From: Streptomyces sp. NBC_01439
Lineage (GTDB): Bacteria; Actinomycetota; Actinomycetes; Streptomycetales; Streptomycetaceae
Assembly (NCBI RefSeq): GCF_036227605.1
Contig: NZ_CP109487.1
Span: 1,984,001 to 2,048,000, forward strand
Reading direction: 5' to 3'
Length of the DNA: 64,000 bases
Shown: piece by piece, positions 1 to 8,938 of the stretch
Numbering within the stretch: the first letter of the stretch is position 1
Layout of the letters: the number at the start of each line of letters is the position of its first letter
The notes under the pieces: generated by a model
What the model saw: only the letters and a program-made list of their open reading frames with translations
Told to the model about the DNA's origin: nothing
Databases searched by the model: none
Position numbers and translations under genes: made by a program

Positions 1-127
1 CTAGGCGGTGCTCATATGCTAACCCGCCGCCATTTTGGTCACTTAAGCGGTACCCACCGTGTCGGGAACGGGCACTATGTGACATGAATTTGTACGTTTT
101 TTCAATGGTTTGCCGAGAGAGCGTGCT

Positions 128-1726
128 TCAGAACCTGCGGCGGAGCCGCATCCCGAGCGGGCGGCCGTCCGGGTCGACGAGCACGTGGTGCAACGGGGCG
201 ACGAGGAGCCGCTGCGTCACGGCGAGCTCCGGGGGCACGTACCGGCGCAGCCGGCCGGGCGGCCGGGGGCCGGGGCGGCCGCTCTCGTGCCAGGCGTCCA
301 GGGCCCGCGCGCTCGCGGCGAAGGCGTCGAAGGCGGACACCGGGTCGCACAGCTCGTCCGCCGCCCCGGCCCCGGTGTGCTCGCGCATGAGTTCCAGGCG
401 CAGCTCCCGGGCGAAGGCGCGGGCGCCGTCTCCGAGACCGCCCGGGTCGGCCGGCCGCCTCGGGTCCGGGCGCTCGTCGTACACGGCGCAGCCGAGCTCC
501 GAATCGTGCGTCCACGAACGGAGGTTGACGTTGTCGGAGCCGACCGAGGCCCACACGTCGTCGATCACGCACACCTTGGCGTGGACGTAGACCGGTGTTC
601 CCGCCCGGTTCTCCAGCCCGTACACCGCGACCCGGTCGCCGCCGGCCCGGCGCAGTTCCTCCAGGGCGTTGATCCGTCCGATCAGGTTCATGGGCAGTGT
701 GAGCCGGCCGGCCTGCTCCGGGACGGTGGGGACGACCCCGATCAGCCGGAGCCCCGGGTGCCCGGCCAGCGCCCGGGCGAAGCAGTCCACCACCCGGGGG
801 GACCAGAGGTACTGGTCCTCCAGGTAGACCAGTACCCGGGCCCGGCGCAGCGCCTTGGTGTACCCGCGGGCGATGCTGCGCTCTCCGTCGGGGGCGAAGG
901 GATAGCCGTACAGGAGACGGTTCGGATAGGTCCGCAGCAGTTGGACGGTGTGCGTGCCACAGGACTGCGGGTCGGGTGTCTGCGGTGGCAGCCGGTCCGC
1001 ACTGACGTCCTCGCGGTGCATCAGCTGCCGCAGCCGGGTGAGCGGGCTCCGGCTGAGCGGAGCCGGGTCCTCCCACCGCTCGCGGAAGACGGCCTCGACG
1101 TCACCGACCACCGGCCCGCGCAGGGCGAGCTGGACGTCGTGCCAGGGCGGGTGCGGCCCGTAGGCGGCGGCCAGGGGCAGCGACTGGCGGTCACCGCGGT
1201 GCGAGGAGTCGTCGTTGCGGTTGCGACAGAGGTCTATCCCTCCGACGTAGGCGACGTCCAGCTCCGGGCGGTCGCGGTGGCGTAGCACCACCAGTTTCTG
1301 GTGGTGGGAGCCTCCGGGCCGCACCCTCATGTCGAGCAGGCACTCACCGCCGGCCCGTGCGATCTCCTGGCCGAAGCGGAGGTTCTCTTCTTGGCTGAAG
1401 TGAAGACCGTCCAGGTGCGAACGCCACAGCAGGCCCTTGACGAGGACGCCGCGCTCGGCCGCCCGGCACAGCACGGAGCCGACCTCCGTGCCGGGTCCGT
1501 CGAGCCGCTCTTCGGGATCGCCGCGCCAGTCGGTGAACAACAGCAGATCGCCCGGACCCGTCGCGCGGACGGCCGCGAGGAGCTCCGCGAAGTAGACGGC
1601 GCCGTGGACCAGGGGCCGTACGTGGTTGCCCGTGGACCAGGCCGCGCCGTCGTGGCGGCGCCGGTCCAGGCGCGTCGCCCGGTTGCCGCGCTCAGCGGGG
1701 AGCAGGAGCCAGTCGGCGTGTGTCAC
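128..1726 (-). CDS. phospholipase D-like (HKD) domain protein
   Basis: A 532-residue protein of the phospholipase D superfamily, likely hydrolysing or transferring phosphodiester head groups. Two HKD modules are visible. The first, near residues 141-160, keeps His and Lys (HQK) but has Arg where the motif Asp is expected, followed by a conserved-looking VGGID. The second, in the C-terminal half, is intact (HAKVCVID, then GSDNVN). No signal peptide or membrane segment is seen, so a cytosolic location is inferred. The start is GTG at 1726, opening MTHADWLL. It stands alone; the next leftward gene upstream is a broken membrane-protein gene. The substrate cannot be told from sequence. Confidence 0.85.
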   Translation of the reverse strand: MTHADWLLLPAERGNRATRLDRRRHDGAAWSTGNHVRPLVHGAVYFAELLAAVRATGPGDLLLFTDWRGDPEERLDGPGTEVGSVLCRAAERGVLVKGLLWRSHLDGLHFSQEENLRFGQEIARAGGECLLDMRVRPGGSHHQKLVVLRHRDRPELDVAYVGGIDLCRNRNDDSSHRGDRQSLPLAAAYGPHPPWHDVQLALRGPVVGDVEAVFRERWEDPAPLSRSPLTRLRQLMHREDVSADRLPPQTPDPQSCGTHTVQLLRTYPNRLLYGYPFAPDGERSIARGYTKALRRARVLVYLEDQYLWSPRVVDCFARALAGHPGLRLIGVVPTVPEQAGRLTLPMNLIGRINALEELRRAGGDRVAVYGLENRAGTPVYVHAKVCVIDDVWASVGSDNVNLRSWTHDSELGCAVYDERPDPRRPADPGGLGDGARAFARELRLELMREHTGAGAADELCDPVSAFDAFAASARALDAWHESGRPGPRPPGRLRRYVPPELAVTQRLLVAPLHHVLVDPDGRPLGMRLRRRF

Positions 1727-1838
1727 GGTACCGGCTCCCCGGCCGCGCGCTACCAGGAGTGACGGCGGTCATCTGGTCCTCCGATCACGCCGGTGCACCG
1801 CAGTTCCAGGCTAGCCGCCGCCGGACGGCGCGGCGCCC

Positions 1839-2766
1839 TCACGTCACGGGTTCGACGGGGGCACCGCGGCCGGCCGGGGCTTGCGGGACGGCTCCCCCGC
1901 GCACGCCGCGCGTCCCCCGGAAGACGACGTCGGCCATCCGCCGCTCCGGGCCGCTCCGGCGCAGGTAGCGGTAGCCGAGGAAGGCCGCCGGGCCGAAGAA
2001 CACCTGGGCCGGGACGAGCGTCGGCGCCTGATCGGTGGCCGCGGCGAGGACCTGCAGCGTCGCGACCGGGGCCACCGCACCGAAGAGGGTGACCAGCGCG
2101 ATCCCGGTCCGCAGTCCCCGTTTCCCGTACGCCTTGTAGGCGGTGGTGGTGAACAGGGCGTACGCCAGCAGGTCGCCCATGCCGACCACCGCCCCCAGTT
2201 CCTCGCCGATGCGCAGGCCCGCGGCGGGGGCGTACGGATACCCCTGGACGGCTTCGGACAGCTGCTGGGTCAGTGGTACGACCCAGGCGAAGAAGGCGTC
2301 GTACGCGGTGAGCGCGAGCAGGAACCACGCGACGTTCTTCAGCCGCATGCCCCCCCTGCACGTTGAGGTTCGTGGCGGAGACGACGATCAGCGCGACGAC
2401 GGCGCTGTTCGCCACCCAGTACGGCGGCGCGGTCTCGCCGAAGGCCCGGTGCGCGACGAGGACGCTCGCGATCAGTACGGCGATCAGCGCCCGGCGCAGC
2501 CGGCCGTTCCCGATCAGTGGCTGGTAGCCGACGGACAGCCCGCCCGCGAAGACGAGGGCGAGCACCACCGGGAGGACCGCTCCGGGCAACGTCAGGTAGA
2601 TGTAGGGCAGTGCCAGGACGAAGCCCATCATCAGGAAGATGTCGCTGCCGTTGAAGACGCCGACGGGCGGCCTCGGGGTGCGGACGACGCGGAAGTAGGC
2701 GATCGCCCCGGCGCACACGCCGACCGCCCGGGCGATGGTGACCGCGAGCTGGAAGAAGACGCTCAC
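1839..2766 (-). pseudogene. frameshifted GxGD-type (presenilin/SPP-like) membrane protease candidate
   Basis: Two reading frames that join into one polytopic membrane protein of about 308 residues if one G is removed from a run of seven Gs (complement of 2346-2352). The first half starts with GTG at 2766, overlapping the preceding stop as GTGA, and has about five hydrophobic segments. The second half continues at MRLKNV. In the joined protein a TM segment has a Tyr-Asp pair (about 155-156) and 42 residues later Gly-Met-Gly-Asp (about 195-198), then GPAAF near the end. YD plus GxGD at this spacing, with a late Pro-Ala motif, is the active-site signature of presenilin and signal peptide peptidase (family A22). 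As written the gene is broken between those halves; a sequencing error in the homopolymer is possible. Assignment rests on motifs only. Confidence 0.55.
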
Positions 2767-3660
2767 GCGTGGCTCCGGGTGAAGGTGTGCTCCGACAGGT
2801 CGCAGCGCAGGGGGAAGAGGCGCGCGGCCTCCTCCTCGTCCACCGGCAGGACCGTGACGCGGGCGTCGACGCCCTGGGCCCGCAGCCGCTCGGCCACCGC
2901 CACTTCGGTGACCTCCTTGGAGGCGACCTCCACGTGGAGCCGGCCGTCGGCCCCGACCTCCGCCCGGTGGCTGGCGCAGCGGGAACGGCAGGCCGGGCGT
3001 GCCGTCCAGCGCCTCCAGGACGTCGCGCGGGGTGACGATGCCGTCGATGGTGCGGTGCAGGGTGCCCGCCTTGCCGAGGACGTGGGAGACGGCGGGCACG
3101 GCCGCCAACTCGCAGTCCGGCGGGCCCTCCAGGGTGCGGACCACGTCGCCGGTGTTGTAGCGCAGGACCGGCATGCACTCCCGGTAGGGGAAGTAGGGGG
3201 TGACCGTCAGTTCGCCCAGTCGGCCGGGGGCGGCGGGCTCGCCGGTCGCCAGGTCGAGGACCTCGGTGTAGCCCGTGTTGGGGTCGATGTGGAGGTGCCG
3301 CTCGCTACAGGTGCGTCCGCCGACCGGCAGCAGTTCGGTCATGCCGAAGGCGTCGCCGACGGTCGGGGCCCCGAAGGTCTCGCGCAGGACCTCCGACAGG
3401 CGTCGCGACAGCATCTCCCCGCCGACGTAGATCGCGCGCAGCGCGAAGTCGTCGGGTCCGTAGCCGCGCCGCCGGGCGGCGGTGACCATCTGACCGAGGT
3501 AGCTGGGGTTGCCGGTGAGGATGGTGGGCCGGGCGCCGCCTCCCGGGCCCAGCAGGTGCTCGACGGACTCGTCCGGCGGGATCTGTCCCACGACGTGGCA
3601 CGAGGCGTTGGCGAGCCGGCAGACCTCGACGTCCTCCTGCACGGCGGTCCCCACTAGGGG
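2763..3660 (-). pseudogene. truncated and frameshifted phenylacetate-CoA-ligase-like adenylating enzyme
   Basis: Remnant of an AMP-forming ligase of the PaaK/LuxE-like family. From about 3660 down to 2980 one frame reads typical mid-protein motifs: ILTGNPSYL, YVGGEML, DAFGMTE (adenine-binding region), then PVLRYNTGDVV and GKAGTLHRTIDG. Near 2975 the coding frame shifts by one, and the C-terminal subdomain continues (RAEVGADGRLHVEV to FTRSHA) to a TGA at 2763-2765. The N-terminal third, which should carry the Ser/Gly/Thr-rich phosphate-binding loop, is missing; sequence upstream of 3660 runs into the promoter region of the divergent gene. Two lesions make function unlikely. Its stop overlaps the start of the membrane-protease candidate, so the two were probably once one operon. 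Confidence 0.7.
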
Positions 3661-3812
3661 CGTCTTGTCGGTCGGGCCGGGCACGCCGAGCCCGGCAGGC
3701 CACGCGGCAGGACCCGCGGCCGGAGTGCCGACGGAGGGTGACCGTGCCACGCTGAATCGGGGGAACGCCGACTCCGGCACGCCGGACCGGCTCTGCCATC
3801 GAGGAGATCGAC

Positions 3813-4259
3813 ATGGCCAGTGACGCCAGCAGTTCCCGGACCAGTCAATCGCAGCCCAGCTCCTGGACTGCACCCACATCGGGTACGACCATCACGGCGG
3901 GCGCCCTGATGGTCTTCGCGGGCGCGATGGCGATCTTCGAAGGGATCGCGGCACTCGCCAGGGACGACCTGTTCGTCGTGACGCGGCACTACGTGTTCGA
4001 GTGGAGCGTGACCGGCTGGGGCTGGGTCCACCTGATCCTGGGCATCGTCCTCGTCCTCGCCGGCTGCGCCGTGTTCACCGGAGCCCTGTGGGCGCGCTTC
4101 TTCGGCGTGGCCATAGCCGGCCTCGGCGCGATCGCCAACTTCCTGTGGCTGCCGTACTACCCGTGGTGGGCCGTGATCCTGATCGCCGTCAACCTGTTCG
4201 TGGTCTGGGCGCTGTGTGCGGGCATGCAACGGGAGGCCGATGCGGGCATGACCGCCTGA
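3813..4259 (+). CDS. DUF7144 family membrane protein
   Basis: A 148-residue integral membrane protein with a Ser/Thr-rich polar N-terminus (about 25 residues) followed by four hydrophobic segments (roughly 27-48, 68-90, 92-112 and 117-138). The aromatic-rich motifs VTGWGWVHL and LWLPYYPWW match the actinobacterial DUF7144 family. The function of that family is not known to me. The ATG at 3813 has GAGGAG seven bases upstream. The gene stands alone, and a perfect 17-bp hairpin follows it. Small four-helix proteins of this type are common in Streptomyces and often occur as several paralogues. Confidence 0.8.
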   Translation: MASDASSSRTSQSQPSSWTAPTSGTTITAGALMVFAGAMAIFEGIAALARDDLFVVTRHYVFEWSVTGWGWVHLILGIVLVLAGCAVFTGALWARFFGVAIAGLGAIANFLWLPYYPWWAVILIAVNLFVVWALCAGMQREADAGMTA

Positions 4260-4296
4260 CCTCGGCCGGAGCACCCGGGGAAGGACCGAAAACGAT

Positions 4297-4334
4297 CGAA
4301 GGGCCGCTTCGGATTCCTCCGAAGCGGCCCTTCG
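4297..4334. terminator. strong bidirectional hairpin terminator
   Basis: A perfect 17-bp inverted repeat (arms 4297-4313 and 4318-4334) with a TTCC loop. It lies between the rightward DUF7144 gene and the leftward tRNA-Pro, so it can end transcription from both sides. Confidence 0.85.
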
Positions 4335-4352
4335 ACCTACGACTCTCACGAG

Positions 4353-4426
<74 letters not shown>

Positions 4427-4542
4427 ATGCGCGCTGACCTGGGGTTTCCCCTGGTTGAACGCGCAGGAGAACGATACCGCACTTCGTGGGGTGGTTGCGC
4501 GCACCTTTTCCACGTCCGGTCCGTGCGGCCGTGTCGCCGGCT

Positions 4543-4905
4543 TCAGCCCGGGTCCACGGTCAGCTCCGGATGGGCGGCGATCAGGCGCTTGGGAGCGGCC
4601 TGGAGCCAGGAGTCGGTCAGGATGGTGCGCAGCTCGGCCGCGTTCCGCACGGCCGCGAGCCGGACCCGGATCCAGGCGTAGCGGTCGTCGTGGCCCGCCC
4701 GCAAGAAGAACTTCTCCGGCTCCGCCGCGATCAGCTCGGCCCGGTCCTCCTTGGGGCACTTCACCCCGATCGAGGTGTCGTCGTCGGCGAGCGAGACGAA
4801 GATCTTCCCGCCCACCCGGAAGGTCGGCATGCCCCAGGCGGGCTTCTCGCTGCTGTCCGGAAGCGACAGTGCGATCAGGCGGACGTCCCGTGCGGTCACG
4901 GCCAT
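4543..4905 (-). CDS. MmcQ/YjbR family protein
   Basis: A 120-residue protein of the MmcQ/YjbR fold (double-wing DNA-binding-like). Recognisable features are the early LxxPDSSEKPAWGMPTFRV segment, KIFVSLADDD, GVKCPKEDRAELIA and the terminal DSWLQAAPKRL. The family is small, cytosolic and biochemically poorly defined. ATG at 4905 is chosen because GAGAGGAGAA lies just upstream; the frame stays open 60 bases further but has no ribosome binding site there. It is read towards the tRNA. No operon partner is evident: the next upstream gene on this strand ends 72 bases away. Confidence 0.85.
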   Translation of the reverse strand: MAVTARDVRLIALSLPDSSEKPAWGMPTFRVGGKIFVSLADDDTSIGVKCPKEDRAELIAAEPEKFFLRAGHDDRYAWIRVRLAAVRNAAELRTILTDSWLQAAPKRLIAAHPELTVDPG

Positions 4906-4977
4906 CCCGGTTCTCCTCTCCAACCACCGGTGAACCCTTGTCCGAACGACCGTAGCCCCCGGCACCGACAGACCCGC

Positions 4978-5523
4978 TCACCCCCGCCGGTCCTCCCGCT
5001 CGTGCACCAGCGCCACCAGGTCCGCGGCGAGCTCCTTCACCGCGGCGAGTCCCTCCGTGCCCCACTTGCGGGGCACCACGTCCACCGCGCACACCGTGCC
5101 CAGGACGATCCCGCGCCGGTCCGTCAGCGGCGCGCCCGCGTACGACCGCACTCCGCTCTCGTCCACCACCGCGTTGCCCGCGAAGCGTGCGAAGTCCCGC
5201 ACGTCCTCCAGTACCAGTGCCCGCCGGCGCACCACCACGTGCGGGCAGTAGCCGTGGTCGCGGGCCAGCACCCGCGCCGGGTACCCGCTCGCCGGGGCCC
5301 CGGCGGCGTGGTGCAGCCCGGCGAAGAACTGGCGTTCCTCGCCGATGAAGTTCACCCCCGCGTACGGTGCGCCGAGCGCGTCGGCGACGCGCCTCGCGAA
5401 GGCGTCCAGTTCGGCGTCCGTACGCTCCCCCAGGCCCAGCTCGCGCAGCCGGACCGCACGTGCGGGTGCCTCCCGGTCGACCGGCGTGAGCAGCAGGTGT
5501 CCGTTCGATTCGTAGTACGTCAT
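4978..5523 (-). CDS. GAF domain sensor protein (fifth conservon gene)
   Basis: A 181-residue single GAF-domain protein. The segments ALGAPYAGVNFIGEERQFF, CPHVVV, FAGNAVV and YAGAPLTD-GIVLGTVCAVD follow the phytochrome-like GAF pattern. No output domain is present, so it probably binds a ligand and acts on partners. Its ATG overlaps the stop of the upstream GTPase gene as ATGA, which puts it in the same operon as the conservon. A role in signalling with the CvnA-D complex is inferred only from that coupling. Confidence 0.82.
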   Translation of the reverse strand: MTYYESNGHLLLTPVDREAPARAVRLRELGLGERTDAELDAFARRVADALGAPYAGVNFIGEERQFFAGLHHAAGAPASGYPARVLARDHGYCPHVVVRRRALVLEDVRDFARFAGNAVVDESGVRSYAGAPLTDRRGIVLGTVCAVDVVPRKWGTEGLAAVKELAADLVALVHEREDRRG

Positions 5524-6164
5524 GGCGGTTCCCCCGACTCCGAAGACGAAGAGCTGACCGTGGACATGCAGATCAGGTGCCGGACGAGGGCGGCCAGCGT
5601 CCCCGTCCCGGAGCTCGCCAGGCGCGCGTCGCACCGTACGACGGGCACCTCGGGCCCGAGCCCCACCGCTTCGCGGACCTCGTCGGGCCCGTAGCGGTGA
5701 CCGTCGTCGAACTCGTTGACGGCGACGATGAAGCCGATCCCGCGCCGCTCGAAGAAGTCCACGGCGGGGAAGCAGTCCTCCAGTCGGCGGGTGTCGGCGA
5801 GCACCACCGCCCCGAGCGCGCCCGCGCACAGCTCCTCCCAGAGGAACCAGAAGCGGTGCTGTCCCGGAGTGCCGAAGAGGTAGAGCACGTGGCGCTCGTC
5901 CAGGGTGATCCGGCCGAAGTCGAGCGCGACGGTCGTCGTGGTCTTCTCCTGGACCCCGTGCAGCGGGTCGAAGCCCGCACCGAGTCCGCTGAGGAGTTCC
6001 TCCGTGCTCAGCGGTTCGATCTCGCTCACCGCGCCCACGAAGGTGGTCTTGCCCGCCCCGAAACCGCCCGCGACCAGGATCTTCAAGGTCGCGGGCGGAG
6101 CTCCGGCGGCCAGGGCTGGAGCGGGGGCCGGGGCCGGGGCGTCACAGTCGTTTACGTAGGCCAT
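5520..6164 (-). CDS. cvnD: CvnD-type conservon GTPase
   Basis: A 214-residue Ras-like GTP-binding protein of the Streptomyces conservon family. Visible motifs are the P-loop GGFGAGKTT, the switch II-like FGTPGQHRF and the guanine-specificity region AVNEFDD. An Ala/Pro-rich N-terminus of about 25 residues precedes the G domain. In conservons this GTPase forms a membrane-associated complex with the sensor kinase, roadblock and DUF742 proteins. It overlaps the DUF742 gene by 23 bases and the GAF gene by 4. Confidence 0.93.
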   Translation of the reverse strand: MAYVNDCDAPAPAPAPALAAGAPPATLKILVAGGFGAGKTTFVGAVSEIEPLSTEELLSGLGAGFDPLHGVQEKTTTTVALDFGRITLDERHVLYLFGTPGQHRFWFLWEELCAGALGAVVLADTRRLEDCFPAVDFFERRGIGFIVAVNEFDDGHRYGPDEVREAVGLGPEVPVVRCDARLASSGTGTLAALVRHLICMSTVSSSSSESGEPP

Positions 6165-6555
6165 CGAGCACCGCCAGGAGCAGGGACCGGTCGTCGGCGG
6201 CGCACGAGTTCCCGCCCGGGAACCGCGGCGCCTGCGCCATGACGGCCCCGTGTTCCATCAGATCGGACAGCAACACCTTCACCACGACGGCGGGCAGCCG
6301 CAGCTGCCCGGCCACCTCGGCGACGGTGACGGTGGTGGCGCCCGCGCACATCCGCAGGGCGAGCGTGTGCTCCGCCCCGAGCGGAACGTGCGGCCGCACC
6401 CCGGTCGCGCTCACCAGCGAGAGCAGGTCGAGCGTGCAGCCCGGCCTGGTCCGCCCCCCGCTGGCGGTGTAGGGACGCATCACGCGGCCCGCCGAATCGT
6501 CGAGCCACGGTGTGTCCCGTCCCTTCGCGTACGCCCCCGTCCCGCGGGCCCTCAT
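6142..6555 (-). CDS. cvnC: CvnC-type DUF742 protein
   Basis: A 137-residue DUF742 protein, third gene of a conservon. The segment RMCAGATTVTVAEVAGQLRLPAVVVKVLLSDL is the winged-helix-like core of the family and the RPYTASGGRT stretch is characteristic. It is thought to link the roadblock protein to the GTPase. The start ATG overlaps the stop of the roadblock gene as ATGA; the gene's own end lies inside the GTPase gene, so translation is probably coupled along the operon. Confidence 0.92.
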   Translation of the reverse strand: MRARGTGAYAKGRDTPWLDDSAGRVMRPYTASGGRTRPGCTLDLLSLVSATGVRPHVPLGAEHTLALRMCAGATTVTVAEVAGQLRLPAVVVKVLLSDLMEHGAVMAQAPRFPGGNSCAADDRSLLLAVLDGLRKRL

Positions 6556-6986
6556 CGCTCCGTGTCGGCGACGGGCCGCCGCGGCGAGGCCGCGAGGTAC
6601 GGACGTACGCTCTTGACCAGCATCGCCATCTCGTAGCCGAGCACCCCGGCGTCGGCCTCCCGGTCGGCGAGGACGGCGAGACAGGTTCCGGATCCGGCCG
6701 CGGAGACGAAGACCAGCGCACTGTCGAGTTCGACCACGACCTGCCGCACCTCGGCGCCGTCCGCGAAGCGGGCCCCTGCGCTGCGGCCCAGGGAGTACAG
6801 CCCGGAGGCGAGCGCGGCCATGTGGTCGGCGCTGTCGGCATCCATCCCGTGGACGCAGGTCACGAGCCCGTCGGCGGTGAGGAGTACGGCGCTTCGCGTG
6901 TACGGCACGCGCTGCACCAGGCCGCTGAGCAGCCAGTCGAGGTCAGAGAGCCGGCCGCCGGTCTTCGTCGCCACTTCGCCGCCCAT
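6552..6986 (-). CDS. cvnB: CvnB-type roadblock/LC7 protein
   Basis: A 144-residue roadblock/LC7 protein: LDWLLSGLVQRVPYTRSAVLLTADGL begins the fold and LVFVSAAGSGTCLAVLAD and GYEMAMLV complete it. Roadblock proteins act as GAPs or scaffolds for small GTPases. An ATG at 7028 overlaps the kinase stop, but the ATG at 6986 is preferred because AAGGAG lies nine bases in front of it. The order kinase, roadblock, DUF742, GTPase is that of the conservons. Confidence 0.92.
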   Translation of the reverse strand: MGGEVATKTGGRLSDLDWLLSGLVQRVPYTRSAVLLTADGLVTCVHGMDADSADHMAALASGLYSLGRSAGARFADGAEVRQVVVELDSALVFVSAAGSGTCLAVLADREADAGVLGYEMAMLVKSVRPYLAASPRRPVADTER

Positions 6987-7024
6987 GGGGGTGCGCTCCT
7001 TGCTGATGGGGTGAGGGGTCGGGG

Positions 7025-8938
7025 TCATACCTGGTTCTCCGACTGGGCCAGGCCGAAGCCCCGTTGGAAGGCGGCCATCAGGCCCGGGTCGTGCACCGGC
7101 TGCTCGGGGTCCGCGGCCCGCCGGGGGGCGGGGGCCCCGCGCAGCTGGGGCGCGAGGTGCTCCTGAGCGCGGCGCCGGGGCAGCCGCGGCCGGTCGCCCG
7201 TGGCGGGCCTGCCCGGTGCGGAATCGGCCGCGGGCACCGGTCCGGGCGCCGGGGCCGGCTCCGGCGCCGACCAGGCCACCGCTCCGGTCGGCGCATCCGG
7301 CACGGAACCGACCCGGGGATCTGCCGCGGGCGCCGACCAGGACACCGCCCCGGACCCGTCCGTCGCCCCGGACCGGGGTGCGGGCAGGGACGCGGGGCGG
7401 GGCTGGGGCCGAGGCTCCGGCCGGGGGCGGGGCACGGGCCGGGACGCGGGTTCCGACGGGGTCGCCGCTCCGGGCCCGGGCCGGGTGCCGGCGCCGGCCA
7501 CGGGCACGGACACGTAGGCGTGGGCGGGGGCGGACGGGGCGTGGGACGGCGATGCGGGTGCGGGGTGCGGCTCGGGGTGGTGCGGGGCCCCGGCCCCCGG
7601 GCCCTCGGAAGCCTGCCTGGCCTCCGGCCGGGACGTCGGCAGGGGCGTCCGTACCGGCTCCAGGGCGGGCATCGCAGACCCCTGCCCGGTCCCCCACGAG
7701 GTGGCCCGCGAGCCGCCCGCCGCGTCGGCCGCGGTGGGCGCCTCCGCGCCCAGCAGCTCCTGCGGCAGCACCAGCACGGCGAGCACGCCGCCGTAGATGT
7801 TGGACTTGAGCTCGACGGCGATCCCGTGCCGGCGGGCCAGCGCCGACACCACGAACAGGCCGATCCGGCCGTCCGCCAGCAGGTGCCGGACGCTGATCTG
7901 GTCGGGGTCGCCGAGCAGGGCGTTCATCCGGTGCTGCTCCTCGGCCGGCATGCCGAGTCCACGGTCCTCCACCTCGACCGCGATCCCGGCGGTGACCCGC
8001 TCGGCGCGCAACACCACATCGGTGTCGGGGGCGGAGAAGACCGTGGCGTTCTCGACGAGTTCGGCCAGCAGGTGCACCACGTCCGCGACGGCGTGCCCGC
8101 GGACGCTGCCGCCCGCCGGGGGCACGACCTTGACCCGGGTGTACTGCTCGACCTCCGCGACCGAGGAGCGGAGGACCTCGCTCAGGTCGATGGGCCTGGT
8201 CCACTGGCGGCGGGACGCCGCGCCGCCCAGCACGGCGAGGTTCTCGGCGTGCCGGCGGATGCGGGTGGCGAGGTGGTCGACGTGGAAGAGCTCCTTGAGC
8301 AGGTCCGGGTCCTCGACCGTGTCCTCCAGGTCGTCGAGCAGCGAGATCTCGCGGTGCACGAGGGACTGGAGCCGGCGCGCGAGGTTGACGAAGACCTCGA
8401 CCTTGCGGTCGCTGTCGGTCGGGGCGGCCGGTCCGGCCAACCGCAGGAGGGTCGTGTGCGCCTGTTCACGGGCGCCCCGCAGTTCCTGGGAGAGCAGCCA
8501 GAACTCGTCCATCCCGGCCGGGTCCGCGCCGGGCAGCGGCGAACTCGGTCCACCGCGCACCGGGAGGGGCGGGTTCTCGCCCCGTTCCAGCCGGTCGGCG
8601 GCCGTGCGCAGCTCGCCCCGGCCGCGCACGCTGGAGCGGCGCAGCGCCTCGCACCGGTCCCGTACGGCTTTGGCGGCGCGCTGGGCCCCGAGCAGGGCCG
8701 CGGCGAGGGCGCCGACCACGAGGAGGGCGCAGCCGGTCAGTACCGGCCACAGCCGGGCGTCGCGGTCGCCGGCTCCCCCGCCGAGCTGGAGGGTGAAGAT
8801 CACCGCGGCGGCGCCGCTGAGCCCGGCGGCGAGCGTGGGCAGCAGGGCGGCGCGCACCAACTGGGGGCGTATCTGCCGGGCGGGACCCGAGACGGCGTGT
8901 CTCGACGGGGCATGGCGGGCGGCGCGGAGTCCGGACAT
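7025..8938 (-). CDS. cvnA: CvnA-type conservon sensor histidine kinase
   Basis: A 637-residue membrane sensor kinase. Two hydrophobic segments near residues 30-55 and 60-80 bracket a very short external loop, so the large extracellular nitrate-sensor-like domain of longer relatives is absent. A cytosolic helical region with HVDHLATRIRRHAENL (phospho-acceptor-like) and an HATPase_c domain follow: ENATVFSAPD (N box), VEDRGLGM (G1) and DGRIGLFVVS (G2). The last 200 residues are a Pro/Ala/Ser-rich tail, usual for this family. ATG 8938 has GAGGA six bases upstream. It is the first gene of the operon. Confidence 0.92.
   Translation of the reverse strand: MSGLRAARHAPSRHAVSGPARQIRPQLVRAALLPTLAAGLSGAAAVIFTLQLGGGAGDRDARLWPVLTGCALLVVGALAAALLGAQRAAKAVRDRCEALRRSSVRGRGELRTAADRLERGENPPLPVRGGPSSPLPGADPAGMDEFWLLSQELRGAREQAHTTLLRLAGPAAPTDSDRKVEVFVNLARRLQSLVHREISLLDDLEDTVEDPDLLKELFHVDHLATRIRRHAENLAVLGGAASRRQWTRPIDLSEVLRSSVAEVEQYTRVKVVPPAGGSVRGHAVADVVHLLAELVENATVFSAPDTDVVLRAERVTAGIAVEVEDRGLGMPAEEQHRMNALLGDPDQISVRHLLADGRIGLFVVSALARRHGIAVELKSNIYGGVLAVLVLPQELLGAEAPTAADAAGGSRATSWGTGQGSAMPALEPVRTPLPTSRPEARQASEGPGAGAPHHPEPHPAPASPSHAPSAPAHAYVSVPVAGAGTRPGPGAATPSEPASRPVPRPRPEPRPQPRPASLPAPRSGATDGSGAVSWSAPAADPRVGSVPDAPTGAVAWSAPEPAPAPGPVPAADSAPGRPATGDRPRLPRRRAQEHLAPQLRGAPAPRRAADPEQPVHDPGLMAAFQRGFGLAQSENQV

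Noticed and set aside
1..127. Possible gene or promoter at the left edge
   Set aside because: The edge is relatively AT-rich but too short to judge; no frame with a start, stop and recognisable content is present.
4640..4960. Upstream extension of the YjbR protein to 4965
   Set aside because: The internal ATG at 4905 has a clear ribosome binding site and gives the usual family N-terminus.
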